Positions 42,204-51,655 are shown, counted from the first letter of the stretch. The stretch: 64,000 nucleotides of DNA from Metallococcus carri (GCF_011440275.1 NZ_JAAOIV010000001.1:434001-498000), one strand, 5' to 3'. The notes: generated by a model not told the origin, from the sequence alone. A program made the numbers and translations.

Positions 42204-43840
42204 CACTCCACCTTCCAGCTGCTGGGGTCGATCAGTGTGGCACTGCCGGCTGGGAGCACCTCGTCGACCCGAGCGATCTGCGCGCGGGTGAGTGCGGGGC
42301 GGGCCATGAGTTCGGCCTGGCTGCGCACCTGGTCGGTGGTTTCGGCGCCGAGCACGACCGAGGTGACGAACTCGTGCCCGCGCACATAGGCGACCGCCAG
42401 GTCCGCGACGCTGGCCCGGCCGAGCTCTTGCACGCACCGGTCGAGGCCGGCGCGGATGGCGGCGACGTCGTCGGGCAGGTTGACCGGCCAGCGAGCGGCG
42501 TCGGGAGCGGCGAGCAGCCCCTGCAGGAACACGCTGCGGGCGGTGCAGATCACGTCGGGACGGGCGGCGAGCGCCTCCTGCACCTCAGGCGCGGTCCAGC
42601 GGCGGTCGGCGAGATTGAAGGGCAACTGCACGTACCCGAGCCGGGGGTCGCCCAGCGCCTCGATCAGCTCCGCCGGGGTCGACAACGAGGTGCCGATCAC
42701 CGTGGTCATGCCGTCGGCGCGCACCTGCTCCAGCGCGTCGGCGACCGCGCCACCGCCCTTGCCCCAGTCGGCCCAGCGGTGCAGCAGCAACGCCGCCACC
42801 GTGCTGGACCGCAGCAGCCGCAGCGACTCCTGCACCGAGGCGGCCACCGCATCGCGCGCCGCGCCCGTCGTCGCGTCCGGGGCCAGGTCGTCCAGCGGCC
42901 GGATCTTGGTGACCACGCCGATGCGTTCGGACAGGCCGTGCGCCAGCGAGGCACCGATGCGGGCTTCGGACTCGCCATACGCCCGCGCCGTGTCGACATG
43001 CGTGACACCCGAGGCGGCCGCGACGGCGAGGATGCGAGCGGCACCCACGGCGTCCGGCTGGCCGACGCTGTTGGCGGCGCCATAGGTGATGCCGAGCTGG
43101 ACCGCGCCGAGCACCCAGGGTCCCTGCGCGATCGCGTTGTCACGGCTGCCGGCGAGCGGGGTCGGCAGCGCGCCGCCCGCTCCTGCCCAGGCCCGCAGCA
43201 GGTCGCGCCAGGGCGCGCGCACCGCGTCGTCGACCCGGCCGAGGGCGGTCGCGGCGACGACATAGTCCTGCAGCGTGTCGATGGTGCAGCGCACCCGGGC
43301 GGGGTCGCCAGCGGCGAGGGTCGGCACAAAGTCCAGGTCGGCCGTATGCCGGCGCACCCACGGCGTGACGTGTTCGCGGTCGAAGGCGTCGGTGGCGTCC
43401 CGGGCCGCCTCGCGCAGCAGCCGCACGCGGATCACCTCGGCGCCGACGCCGTAGATATCGGCCATGGTGACGCGGATGTAGTCCTCGCCGGCTGCCTCCA
43501 TGGTGTCCACGAGCTCGGTGAGGAAGGAACCGTCGGGCACGGCGTTGTCGCCGGTGAGGCGCACGACGAGGTCGTCGTCGGCCAGGTCGGCGGTGGCCGC
43601 GACGAACCGGCCGAGCGGGTCGTGCAGCGAGCCCCGGAAGACGCGCACGCCCGCGGCCTGCACCGCCTCGGCGAGCACGTCGTCGTCGGACTGATCGCTG
43701 GTGGCGACCACCACATCCATGCCGGTATTGCCGGCCCGCCGCGCGGTCAGCACCACGGCCGGCATACCCGCGAGCGTCAGCATCGCCTTGCCGGGCAGCC
43801 TCGTGGACGACAGGCGCGACTGGATCACCACACGGATCAT
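42203..43840 (-). CDS. pseF: CMP-pseudaminic acid cytidylyltransferase (SpsF/PseF-like) fused to an aldo/keto reductase
   Basis: 545 aa, two domains. Residues 1 to about 235 form an SpsF-type cytidylyltransferase (VVIQSRLSSTRLPGKAM, then DLVVRLTGDNAVPD) that would activate Pse with CTP. Residues about 255-545 form an aldo/keto reductase TIM barrel (VQLGITYGAANSVGQ, HVDTARAYGESEARIG with the catalytic Asp and Tyr, TKIRPLDDL with the Lys, LLLHRWADW with the His). One reading frame covers both. The reductase step is not part of the standard Pse pathway. First gene of an operon with the SDR. Confidence 0.82.
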   Translation of the reverse strand: MIRVVIQSRLSSTRLPGKAMLTLAGMPAVVLTARRAGNTGMDVVVATSDQSDDDVLAEAVQAAGVRVFRGSLHDPLGRFVAATADLADDDLVVRLTGDNAVPDGSFLTELVDTMEAAGEDYIRVTMADIYGVGAEVIRVRLLREAARDATDAFDREHVTPWVRRHTADLDFVPTLAAGDPARVRCTIDTLQDYVVAATALGRVDDAVRAPWRDLLRAWAGAGGALPTPLAGSRDNAIAQGPWVLGAVQLGITYGAANSVGQPDAVGAARILAVAAASGVTHVDTARAYGESEARIGASLAHGLSERIGVVTKIRPLDDLAPDATTGAARDAVAASVQESLRLLRSSTVAALLLHRWADWGKGGGAVADALEQVRADGMTTVIGTSLSTPAELIEALGDPRLGYVQLPFNLADRRWTAPEVQEALAARPDVICTARSVFLQGLLAAPDAARWPVNLPDDVAAIRAGLDRCVQELGRASVADLAVAYVRGHEFVTSVVLGAETTDQVRSQAELMARPALTRAQIARVDEVLPAGSATLIDPSSWKVE

Positions 43841-43903
43841 GTGTTGGACGCTATCGGCCGGTGCGGGCTGCCGTGCCGCGGCACGCCACCCTACGCTCGG
43901 AGG

Positions 43904-44497
43904 ATGCGCATCGAGGCTCTCCTGCCGGCCCTGCTCGCCGACCCCGCGCGCCCCCGTGTGACCTGGTATGACGAGGGCACCGGTGAGCGGATCGAGCTGT
44001 CCGGCCGGGTGCTCGCCAACTGGGTCGCCAAGGCCGGCAACTGGCTGCAGGACGAAGCCGATGTCTCGGTCGGCACCACCCTCGGGCTGCGGCTGCCGAC
44101 CGATCATTGGCGGTGCGTCTACTGGGCGCTCGCCGGATGGGCTTGTGGCACAACGGTATTGCTCGACGCAGATGCCGAGGTGACGGTCGGCTTCGCCGAC
44201 GCCGAGCTGGTCGAACCGACCCGCTCCCTGTCCCCCAGCCCGCTGATGTCGATGCCGGATGTCTTCACGCCGTATGTCGTGCCCGCGCCGACCGATGCTG
44301 CTCTCGGGACGATCACGTATGCCGACCTGATCCGCCCGGCCGGCGCCGACCGGGAGTTGCTGGAGGGTGACGGGGTGGAGACGCTGCGGCGCGTCCTGGA
44401 CCTGCTCGCGGCAGACGGGTCAGTCGTGCTGGTGCGGAATGCCACACCGCAGCGGCGGGCCGAGATCGCCGAGACCGAGGGGGCGACGGCCGGCTGA
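43904..44497 (+). CDS. TIGR03089 family protein
   Basis: 197 aa. It has the family signature RVTWYDEGTGERIELSGRVL followed by ANWVAKAGNWLQDE, a shortened relative of AMP-binding enzymes with no full active site. Its function is unknown; in M. tuberculosis (Rv3268) it adjoins an LCP gene. TACGCT (43892-43897) lies 6 nt before ATG, so the adjacent GGAGG is probably the start of a leaderless message rather than a ribosome site. Confidence 0.85.
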   Translation: MRIEALLPALLADPARPRVTWYDEGTGERIELSGRVLANWVAKAGNWLQDEADVSVGTTLGLRLPTDHWRCVYWALAGWACGTTVLLDADAEVTVGFADAELVEPTRSLSPSPLMSMPDVFTPYVVPAPTDAALGTITYADLIRPAGADRELLEGDGVETLRRVLDLLAADGSVVLVRNATPQRRAEIAETEGATAG

Positions 44498-44521
44498 CCG
44501 CCCGGATGTAGCCTGCGTCAC

Positions 44522-45295
44522 ATGGACAAGGTCGTCTCCTCCGCCGCGGACGCGGTGGCCGACATTGCCACCGGGTCGTCGCTCGCGGTCGGTGGTTTCG
44601 GTCTCTGCGGCATGCCGATGGTGCTCATCAAGGCTCTTCACGACACGGGTGTCACCGACCTCGACGTCGTCTCCAACAACTGTGGAGTCGACGACTGGGG
44701 TCTGGGAATCCTGTTGCAGGACAAGCGCATTCGTCGGATGACGGCGTCATACGTCGGGGAGAACAAGGAGTTCGCGCGGCAATATCTGTCCGGTGAGCTC
44801 GAAGTGGTGCTCACCCCGCAGGGGACGCTCGCGGAGAAGCTGCGGGCGGGCGGCTGCGGCATACCGGCGTTCTTCACCGCGACGGGCGGCGGGACCCAGA
44901 TCGCCGAGGGCGGACTGCCGTGGCGGTATGCCGAGGATGGTTCGGTCGCGATCGCGTCCCCGCCGAAGGAGACGCGCACCTTTGGTGACCGCGAGTACGT
45001 GCTGGAGGAGGCGATCAGCACCGACTTCGGGCTGGTGCGGGCGGCGGTCGGTGACCGGCACGGCAATCTGGTCTTCCACTCCAGTGCCCGCAACTTCAAC
45101 CCGTTGTGTGCGATGGCCGGGCGGGTGACTATCGCCGAGGTCGAGCAGCTGGTGGAGCCGGGTGAGATCGACCCGGACCGGGTGCATCTGCCGGGGATCT
45201 TCGTGCACCGGGTGGTGCCGTTGACACGTGAGCAAGTGGCGGAGAAGCGCATCGAGAAGCGAACGGTCCGCGCAACGAAAGGCGAGGCACAGTGA
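44522..45295 (+). CDS. scoA: 3-oxoacid CoA-transferase subunit A
   Basis: 257 aa. It moves CoA from succinyl-CoA to acetoacetate (or a similar oxoacid) together with subunit B. GGFGLCGMPMVLIKAL and SNNCGVDDWGLGILL near the N-terminus and GIPAFFTATGGGT are typical. TAGCCT (44509-44514) is 7 nt before ATG: leaderless. The last 15 codons and stop lie in the first copy of an 83-bp repeat. Confidence 0.92.
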   Translation: MDKVVSSAADAVADIATGSSLAVGGFGLCGMPMVLIKALHDTGVTDLDVVSNNCGVDDWGLGILLQDKRIRRMTASYVGENKEFARQYLSGELEVVLTPQGTLAEKLRAGGCGIPAFFTATGGGTQIAEGGLPWRYAEDGSVAIASPPKETRTFGDREYVLEEAISTDFGLVRAAVGDRHGNLVFHSSARNFNPLCAMAGRVTIAEVEQLVEPGEIDPDRVHLPGIFVHRVVPLTREQVAEKRIEKRTVRATKGEAQ

Positions 45296-45433
45296 CGGCG
45301 ACGTGCGCGCGGGCCGAGAGCTCGACCAAGAACATCGAGAAGCGAACGGTCCGTGCAACGAAAGGCGAGGCACAGTGACGGCGACGTGCGCGCGGGCCGA
45401 GAGCTCGACCAAGAACATCGAGAAGCGAACGGT
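45251..45433 (+). repeat. 83-bp direct repeat spanning the scoA end and the scoA-scoB gap
   Basis: Copies start ATCGAGAAGCGAACGGT at 45251 and 45334, with a 17-nt third start at 45417. The first copy includes the scoA C-terminus and stop ([13 protein letters not shown]), so the gene's end has been duplicated downstream, adding about 150 nt between the subunits. Confidence 0.92.
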
Positions 45434-45448
45434 GAGGGGGCAGGGCTG

Positions 45449-46087
45449 ATGGCGTTGACACGGGAGCAGATGGCGGCGCGGGCGGCCGCGGAGCTGCAGG
45501 ACGGCGACTACGTCAACCTCGGCATCGGGTTGCCGACGCTGGTGCCCAACTATGTGCCGGACGACGTCGAGTTGGTGCTGCAGTCCGAGAACGGCCTGCT
45601 CGGCGTGGGTCCCTATCCGACCGAGGATCAGGTCGACGCCGACCTGATCAACGCCGGCAAGGAGACGGTGACGCTGCGGCGTGGGGCGAGCATCTTCGAC
45701 TCGGCGCTGTCCTTCGGGATGATCCGCGGCGGCAAGGTGGACGCGGCGATCCTCGGGGCGATGCAGGTGTCCGAAACCGGTGACATCGCCAACTGGATGA
45801 TCCCGGGCAAGATGGTCAAGGGCATGGGCGGCGCGATGGACCTGGTGCATGGCGCCAAGAAGGTCGTGGTGCTGATGGAACATGTCGCCAAGGACGGCTC
45901 GCCGAAGATCCTGCCCGAGTGCACGCTCCCCCTGACCGGTCAGCGGGTGGTGCAGCGGATCATCACCGACCTGGCAGTTATGGATGTCACCGACACGGGG
46001 CTGGTATTGCGCGAGCTCGCGCCGGGCGTGACGCAGGAGCAGGTGCGCGAAGCGACCGCGGCGAGCTTCACCACCGACCTGGGCTGA
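45449..46087 (+). CDS. scoB: 3-oxoacid CoA-transferase subunit B
   Basis: 212 aa. The catalytic Glu lies in [31 protein letters not shown] and [19 protein letters not shown] are typical. ATG 45449 begins [13 protein letters not shown]. It forms the working enzyme with scoA. A link to the glycan genes is only positional, although acetoacetyl-CoA could feed a 3-hydroxybutyryl group (speculation). Confidence 0.92.
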   Translation: MALTREQMAARAAAELQDGDYVNLGIGLPTLVPNYVPDDVELVLQSENGLLGVGPYPTEDQVDADLINAGKETVTLRRGASIFDSALSFGMIRGGKVDAAILGAMQVSETGDIANWMIPGKMVKGMGGAMDLVHGAKKVVVLMEHVAKDGSPKILPECTLPLTGQRVVQRIITDLAVMDVTDTGLVLRELAPGVTQEQVREATAASFTTDLG

Positions 46088-46116
46088 GCTCGCCTGCGCG
46101 ACAGACTCCGACAGCC

Positions 46117-47181
46117 TTAGCCGAGCACGGCGCGGCGGGCGGCTTCGTCCTCAAGCTTGGCCCGCTCGGCTTCCCGGCGCAGCCGGCGCTTGATCTTGGC
46201 GTCCTCGCGCGACAGCCGCTGGTCTTCGCGCTCCTCCAGCGAGGGCTGCTGGTAGTCGTCGCCCATGAGCTCACTGAGGTAGCGGTCCATGATCTCGTCC
46301 ATCGGCCCGTCGCCGACGAGGGTGCCGCCGTTGAGGTAGAGCCCGCGGGTGCAAAAGCGCAGCAGGTCGCTCGCCGAGTGCGAGACGAGGAAGAGCGTGC
46401 GGCCCTGGTCGAGCAGCGACTCCATCCGGTTGTAGCACTTCTCCCGGAAGGCCGCATCGCCCACGGCGAGCACCTCGTCGACCAGGATGATCGGCTCGTC
46501 CAGGCAGGTGATCACCGCGAAGCCGAGGCGCACCTGCATGCCGGAGGAGAAGTGCCGGTAGGGCACGTCGAGCCCGTCGCGCACCGCCGGGCCGGCGAAG
46601 TCGACGATGTCGTCGAAGCGCGCCTCGGTCTCCTCCCGCGACATACCGTGCAGGCCGGCGGTGAGGAAGATGTTCTCGCGCGCGGTGAGCTCGCCGATGA
46701 AGCCACCGGTCAGCTCGATCAGCGGCGCCACGCCCTCGCCGACCCGGGCCTGGCCCTCGTCGGGCAGCAGCGTGCCGGCGATCATCTTCAGCAGGGTCGA
46801 CTTGCCGCCACCGTTGCCGCCGACGAGGCCGACAGCCTCGCCGCGACCGACGGTGAAACTGACATTGCGCAGCGCCCAGAAGGTCTCCCGGTTGTGCGCG
46901 CTCTTGCCGGTGAAGATGATCTCGCGCAGCGACAGATTGCGCCGGCGGCCGCGCAGGAACTCGATGCCGAGGTTGTCGACCTCGATGACCGGTTGGCCCT
47001 CCTGCGTCTTCCACTCCACCGTGCTCGGCACGTCCGGGAAGGCGTAATCCGCCATCGTCCGCTTGTGCTCGGGGTCGTAACCGGCCGGGTCGTTCGCGCG
47101 GCGCTCAGGCCGCCAGCGGGTCTTGCCGTTCTCGCCGATGACGGGCTCGCCGACGGGGCCGAGGGGCGGGGTGTCGGACAT
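46117..47181 (-). CDS. Polysaccharide ABC exporter, ATP-binding subunit (TagH/Wzt-like)
   Basis: 354 aa. Walker A is VGGNGGGKSTLLK, the signature is FSSGMQVRLGFA, and Walker B is PIILVDEVLAVGD, the form typical of exporters for teichoic acids and O-antigens. It has an 80-residue N-terminal extension and a charged tail (REDQRLSREDAKIKRRLRRE) but no Wzt C-terminal sugar-binding domain. Works with the permease gene upstream at 47183. Confidence 0.9.
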   Translation of the reverse strand: MSDTPPLGPVGEPVIGENGKTRWRPERRANDPAGYDPEHKRTMADYAFPDVPSTVEWKTQEGQPVIEVDNLGIEFLRGRRRNLSLREIIFTGKSAHNRETFWALRNVSFTVGRGEAVGLVGGNGGGKSTLLKMIAGTLLPDEGQARVGEGVAPLIELTGGFIGELTARENIFLTAGLHGMSREETEARFDDIVDFAGPAVRDGLDVPYRHFSSGMQVRLGFAVITCLDEPIILVDEVLAVGDAAFREKCYNRMESLLDQGRTLFLVSHSASDLLRFCTRGLYLNGGTLVGDGPMDEIMDRYLSELMGDDYQQPSLEEREDQRLSREDAKIKRRLRREAERAKLEDEAARRAVLG

Positions 47182-47182
47182 C

Positions 47183-48007
47183 TCAGATCTCCTTCAGCAC
47201 GGCCGGCTCGAGCTTGCGGAACACCCACAGACCGAAGACCAGCCACAGCAGCGTGACGACGCCACCGGCGATCCACGCGTGATAGTCCGGCGACACCCCG
47301 GGCTTGAGGAAGCTGAGCCGGTACATGTCGTTGATCGCGGTCAACGGGTTGAACTGCTGCAGGTGTTTGGCCCACGGGGCGCGCTTGCCGAGCATCTCGG
47401 CGGAATAGACGATCGGGGTCAGGTAGAACAGCATTCGCAGCCCGATCCGCACCAGCCGGACGAAGTCGTCGACGAGCGCGGTCACCGGCGCCATCACCAG
47501 CCCCATGCCGATGCACAGCAGCAACTCCATGATCAGCGCTGGGATCCAGTAGACGATCCGCCAGTTGACCGCCACATCGCCGCGCCAGGCGAAGAACGCG
47601 ATGAACCCCAACAGGATCGGCAAGGACATCAGGTGCTCGATGCCCTTGGACAGCACGACCCGGATGACCCACATCTCGCGCGGCAGGTTCGTCGATCGCA
47701 CGAGGAGGCGCTCGGCATACAGCGCCCGCGAGGTCTCGTTGATCGCGTTGTTGAACCAGTTCCAGGCGAGCAGACCGGCGACGAGGTAGAGGACGAACGG
47801 GCTGCCCTGGCTGCTGCCCTCGCCGCGGGCGCGGTAGATGATGCCGAAGACCAGGCCGTAGACCAGGGTCATCGCGAGCGGGTCGATCAGCGTCCAGAGA
47901 TAGCCGAGGACGCTGCGGGCGTAGCGGATCCGCAGATCGCGACGCACCAGCGTCCAGAGGATCTTGCGGTCGGCGTAGATCCGACCGATCCGGGTGGCAT
48001 AGCTCAT
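47183..48007 (-). CDS. Polysaccharide ABC exporter, permease subunit (TagG/Wzm-like)
   Basis: 274 aa of the ABC-2 type, with six predicted helices. It opens TLVRRDLRIRYARSVLGYLW and ends FRKLEPAVLKEI. YLTPIVYSAEML is typical of Wzm. It should flip the lipid-linked polymer across the membrane. ATG 48007 overlaps the stop of the GT2 gene (ATGA), so GT2, permease and ATPase form one operon. Confidence 0.9.
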   Translation of the reverse strand: MSYATRIGRIYADRKILWTLVRRDLRIRYARSVLGYLWTLIDPLAMTLVYGLVFGIIYRARGEGSSQGSPFVLYLVAGLLAWNWFNNAINETSRALYAERLLVRSTNLPREMWVIRVVLSKGIEHLMSLPILLGFIAFFAWRGDVAVNWRIVYWIPALIMELLLCIGMGLVMAPVTALVDDFVRLVRIGLRMLFYLTPIVYSAEMLGKRAPWAKHLQQFNPLTAINDMYRLSFLKPGVSPDYHAWIAGGVVTLLWLVFGLWVFRKLEPAVLKEI

Positions 48008-49059
48008 CGTGGTCCTAGCTGTTGCTGTCCTGGGCTCGCCAAATGTAGTGGTCCGTTGCTGGGAGGATCCTGGACGTCCTCCGCAAGCCGCACCCGGCTG
48101 GTGAGGAAGCCGGCGCCCCAGGCGAGGTGCATCGTCGCAAGGACCGGTGGCACCAGCGCCCGGACTTTCGCCGGCTCGCCCTGGGAGATCGCCCACCCGC
48201 CCGCTGCGATCGCGGTGAGGTATGCCGCGGGCACCAGCCACAGCGGACGCCATACGAGACCACCCACGGCCCCCACGGCGATCGCCGCGACGGCCACCGG
48301 CGGGGCGAGATAGCGGGCGTTGATCGAGCCCTTGTGGCGGCGGGCGACGACGCGGCGCCAGGTGCCGTACTGGAAGTACTGCGAGGCGAGGGTGGCGAAG
48401 GTGCCGCGCGGGCGATAGGTGACCCGCATCTGCGGGGTGAACCAGACCGTGCCGCCGAGCGCGCGCAGCCGCCAGTTCATCTCCCAGTCCTGCGCGCGGC
48501 GGAAGCGGGTGTCATAGCCGCCGACGCGCTGCAGCCAGCCGCGGTCGAAGACGCCGAGGTAGACCGTCTCGGCCTCCCCCGCCTGGCCCCCGAGTTTGAA
48601 GCGCGCGCCGCCGACGCCGATCCGGCTCTTCATCGCACACGCGACCGCCCGCTCGAAGGGGGTCGTGCCCTCGGCATACATGATCCCGCCCACATTGGCC
48701 GCGCCGGTCTCGGCGAGGGTCGTGGCGGCCGTGCGCAGGTAGCCGGGCGACAGCAGCCCGTGCCCGTCGACGCGCGCGACGATGTCGTATGCCGCCTGCC
48801 CGATCGCCAGGTTGAGCGCCTCCGGAGTGAGCCCAGTTGGGTTGTCTACCAAGCGAATTCGCGGATCAGACGCGGCCAGCCGGCGGGCGACGTCGTCGGT
48901 GGCATCGGTGGACGGCCCGAGGGCCAGGATGATCTCGAGCGGCCCATCCCAGTCCTGCTCGGTGATCGCAGCGACCGACTCCGCCAGGTGGCGTTCTTCG
49001 TTGAGGATGGGCATCACCACGGAGATCCCGCGCTGAGCGGGTTGGTCGGGCGATGGCAC
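48004..49059 (-). CDS. GT2 glycosyltransferase, ExoA-like, membrane anchored
   Basis: 351 aa. The GT-A domain has ISVVMPILNEERHLAESV, RVDGHGLLSPGYLRTA (metal site) and RRAQDWEMNWRLRALGG. Two or three hydrophobic helices follow (about 250-325), anchoring it like succinoglycan ExoA. GTG 49059 and the coupling to the ABC genes suggest it builds the exported polymer. Confidence 0.87.
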   Translation of the reverse strand: MPSPDQPAQRGISVVMPILNEERHLAESVAAITEQDWDGPLEIILALGPSTDATDDVARRLAASDPRIRLVDNPTGLTPEALNLAIGQAAYDIVARVDGHGLLSPGYLRTAATTLAETGAANVGGIMYAEGTTPFERAVACAMKSRIGVGGARFKLGGQAGEAETVYLGVFDRGWLQRVGGYDTRFRRAQDWEMNWRLRALGGTVWFTPQMRVTYRPRGTFATLASQYFQYGTWRRVVARRHKGSINARYLAPPVAVAAIAVGAVGGLVWRPLWLVPAAYLTAIAAGGWAISQGEPAKVRALVPPVLATMHLAWGAGFLTSRVRLAEDVQDPPSNGPLHLASPGQQQLGPR

Positions 49060-49108
49060 GCGCTCCAGGCTACAGGCTGCCCTCAGCGGTCCCGGTTACC
49101 CTGTCGCG

Positions 49109-50458
49109 GTGTCCCACGACGATGACGACGCGATGATCTTCGATACCCGCAAGGGCGGTGGCCGGGCCGCCCGCGGGCAACGCGACGACGCTTCGCGGGC
49201 CATTCCCACGCGGCCGCGACGGCCGCAACCGGCGGATCCCGACGCGACGCGCGAGCTGCCGCGCCGCACCGACGACAGCACCCGGGTGATGCCTGCCGGG
49301 CGCACGCCGGGTGCCCGCCCGCCGGGTCGCCCCGTCGCGGGCGATCCCGGGCGACGTCCGATGCGCGGCCCGGGAGGCGTCGGGTCAGGCGGCCCGGGTG
49401 GTCCGAGAGACCCGCGCGACCTTCGTGATGCGCGCGACCCGCGTGGCCCCCGGGGTCCGCGGCCCGGTGCGACCCCCGCTGCCGAGCCCGCGCCGCGCCG
49501 TCGCAAGCGCCCCTTCCTCAAGATCGTGACCGTCCTCGTCCTGATCGTCGCGTTGTGGGTGGGCGCGCTGCTGTGGGCCGGTATGGCGGCGTGGGGCAAG
49601 GTCACCAAGGTCGACGCCTGGCCGGCGGGCAACCGGCCGGCGGCCGGCAAGGGCACCAATGTGCTGCTCGTGGGCTCCGACTCGCGCGCGGGGCTGAGCA
49701 GCCAGGAGGCGCACAACCTCGGCACCGGTGGCTCGAATGTCGGCGGCGGCACCGCCCGCACCGACACGATCATGGTGTTGCACATGCCCGAGAGCGGCAC
49801 CCCCACCTTGATGAGCATCCCGCGCGACTCGTGGGTCGACATACCGGGCCGGGGCAACGGCAAGATCAACGCGGCCTTCACGTATGGCGGTCCGCAGCTG
49901 CTCGTGCAGACCGTCGAGCAGGCCACCAACCTGCGGATCGACCGCTATATGGAGATCGGCTTCGGCGGTTTCGCCAAGGTGGTCGACGCTGTCGGCGGCG
50001 TCACGATGTGTCTGCCGAAGGCGGTCAACGATCCCTATGCCCACATCAACCTGCCCGCCGGGTGCCAGAACCTCGACGGCAAGAACGCCTTGGGCTATGT
50101 GCGCTCGCGGCACGCCTTCGCCGAGGGCGATCTCGCCCGGGTGAAGAACCAGCGTGAGTTCCTCGCCGCGCTGACCAAGAAGATCGCGACGCCGTCCAAC
50201 GCGCTGCTGCCGTGGCGGCTGAAGTCGATCGGTGAGGCCGGCGCCGCGGGGGTCGCGGTCAACAAGGACATGTCGCCCTACCAGGCCTTCACGACGCTGT
50301 GGACGCTGAAGAACATCAACAGCAACGGCCAGTCGGTGCAGGTGCCGGTCAACCCGGCGATGCGGGCCGGGCAGTCGGTCGAGATCTTCGACCCGGTGCG
50401 GGCACCGGCGCTGTTCGACGCGCTCCGCAACGACCAGTCCCCGAACGCTGCGCCGTAG
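49109..50458 (+). CDS. LytR-CpsA-Psr (LCP) phosphotransferase
   Basis: 449 aa. A long, disordered, Arg/Pro/Gly-rich cytoplasmic N-terminus (1 to about 130) precedes one membrane helix (about 138-162) and the external LCP domain: NVLLVGSDSRAG, ARTDTIMVLHM, LMSIPRDSWVDIPG, YVRSRHAFAEGDLARVKNQR, all with the Arg/Asp residues that bind the lipid pyrophosphate. LCP enzymes attach wall polymers to peptidoglycan. TACCCT (49097-49102) is 6 nt before GTG 49109: leaderless. Divergent from the exporter operon. Confidence 0.93.
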   Translation: MSHDDDDAMIFDTRKGGGRAARGQRDDASRAIPTRPRRPQPADPDATRELPRRTDDSTRVMPAGRTPGARPPGRPVAGDPGRRPMRGPGGVGSGGPGGPRDPRDLRDARDPRGPRGPRPGATPAAEPAPRRRKRPFLKIVTVLVLIVALWVGALLWAGMAAWGKVTKVDAWPAGNRPAAGKGTNVLLVGSDSRAGLSSQEAHNLGTGGSNVGGGTARTDTIMVLHMPESGTPTLMSIPRDSWVDIPGRGNGKINAAFTYGGPQLLVQTVEQATNLRIDRYMEIGFGGFAKVVDAVGGVTMCLPKAVNDPYAHINLPAGCQNLDGKNALGYVRSRHAFAEGDLARVKNQREFLAALTKKIATPSNALLPWRLKSIGEAGAAGVAVNKDMSPYQAFTTLWTLKNINSNGQSVQVPVNPAMRAGQSVEIFDPVRAPALFDALRNDQSPNAAP

Positions 50459-50464
50459 GACGAC

Positions 50465-51655
50465 CTAGCGGATGCCTTTGAGCACCTGACGGGCCATCAC
50501 CATCCGCTGGATCTGGTTGGTGCCCTCGTAGATCTGGGTGATCTTGGCGTCGCGCATCATCCGCTCGACCGGGTGGTCCTTGACGTAGCCGGCGCCACCG
50601 AGCAGCTGCACCGCGTCGGTGGTGACCTCCATCGCGACATCGGCGGCATAACATTTGGCCGCCGCGCCGAAGAAGGTCAGGTCGGCGTCGCCGCGCTCGG
50701 ACTTGGCGGCCGCGACATAGACCAGCTGGCGGGCGGCCTCGAGCTTCATTGCCATGTCGGCGAGCATGAACTGCAGCCCCTGGAATTCCGCGATCGCCTT
50801 GCCGAACTGCTTGCGCTCCTTGACATACCCCACGGCATAGTCGAGCGCGCCCTGGGCGATGCCGACCGCCTGCGCACCGATGGTGACGCGGGTGTGGTCG
50901 AGGGTGCGCAGCGCGATCTTCAGCCCTTCGCCCGGCTCGCCGACCATCCGGCTGGCGGGGATGCGGCAGTTGTCGAAGTGCAGCTCGCGGGTGGGGCTGC
51001 CCTTGATGCCGAGCTTGCGCTCTGGCTCGCCGAAGGAGAAGCCCTCGTCGTCCTTCTCGACCACGAAGGCGGTGATATTGCGGCCGCGCTCGCCGTCGGG
51101 GTCGGTGACCGCCATGACCGTATAGAACTGGGAGACACCGGCATTGGTGATCCACGACTTCTGGCCGTTGAGGATGAAGTCGTCGCCGTCGGCCTTGGCC
51201 CGGCACTTCATCGAGGCGGTGTCCGAGCCGGCCTCCCGCTCGGACAGCCCGTAGGAGAACATCCCCTCGCCCTTGGCCAGCGGCGGCAGGTAGGTCTGCT
51301 TGACCTCCTCCGAGGCGCCCAGGATCACCGGCATCGAGCCGAGCTTGTTGACCGCCGGGATGAGCGAGGAGGACGCACACGCGCGGGCCACCTCCTCGAT
51401 CACGATGCAGGTGGCGAGCGCGTCGGCCCCCATCCCGTCATACGCCTCGGGCACGTGCGGCGCGTGGAAGTCGGAGGCGACCAGCGCGTCGTGCGCGGCC
51501 TGCGGGAACTCGCTCTTGTCGTCCACCTCGGCGGCGTGCGGGGCGATCTTGTCGTCGGCGATCGCGCGGATCGCCTCGCGCAGGGCCTGGTGGTCCTCGG
51601 AGATCTGGAACAGGTCGAAGTCGGTGTTTCCGGTCACAGCCGCGATCCTACTCAC
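50465..51655 (-). CDS. Acyl-CoA dehydrogenase (FadE25-like)
   Basis: 396-aa flavoenzyme of fatty- or branched-acid oxidation. YGLSEREAGSD and KSWITNAGVSQFYTVMAVTD bind FAD, and the catalytic Glu is in IYEGTNQIQRMVMARQVLKG. Its place between LCP and purE matches fadE25 (Rv3274c). GTG 51655 is given; GTG 51637 (VTGNTDFDLF) is also reasonable. It is convergent with the LCP gene, 6 nt apart. Confidence 0.92.
   Translation of the reverse strand: MSRIAAVTGNTDFDLFQISEDHQALREAIRAIADDKIAPHAAEVDDKSEFPQAAHDALVASDFHAPHVPEAYDGMGADALATCIVIEEVARACASSSLIPAVNKLGSMPVILGASEEVKQTYLPPLAKGEGMFSYGLSEREAGSDTASMKCRAKADGDDFILNGQKSWITNAGVSQFYTVMAVTDPDGERGRNITAFVVEKDDEGFSFGEPERKLGIKGSPTRELHFDNCRIPASRMVGEPGEGLKIALRTLDHTRVTIGAQAVGIAQGALDYAVGYVKERKQFGKAIAEFQGLQFMLADMAMKLEAARQLVYVAAAKSERGDADLTFFGAAAKCYAADVAMEVTTDAVQLLGGAGYVKDHPVERMMRDAKITQIYEGTNQIQRMVMARQVLKGIR

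Noticed and set aside
44522-46087. scoAB as a dedicated part of the Pse acylation pathway
   Set aside because: Only proximity supports it; these are ordinary ketone-body or oxoacid enzymes, so it is kept as a speculation within the ACP finding.
19201-49059. Recent horizontal transfer of the glycan island
   Set aside because: No integrase, transposase, tRNA border or base-composition shift is seen, and the GTATGCCG word is as common inside as outside, so any transfer is old.
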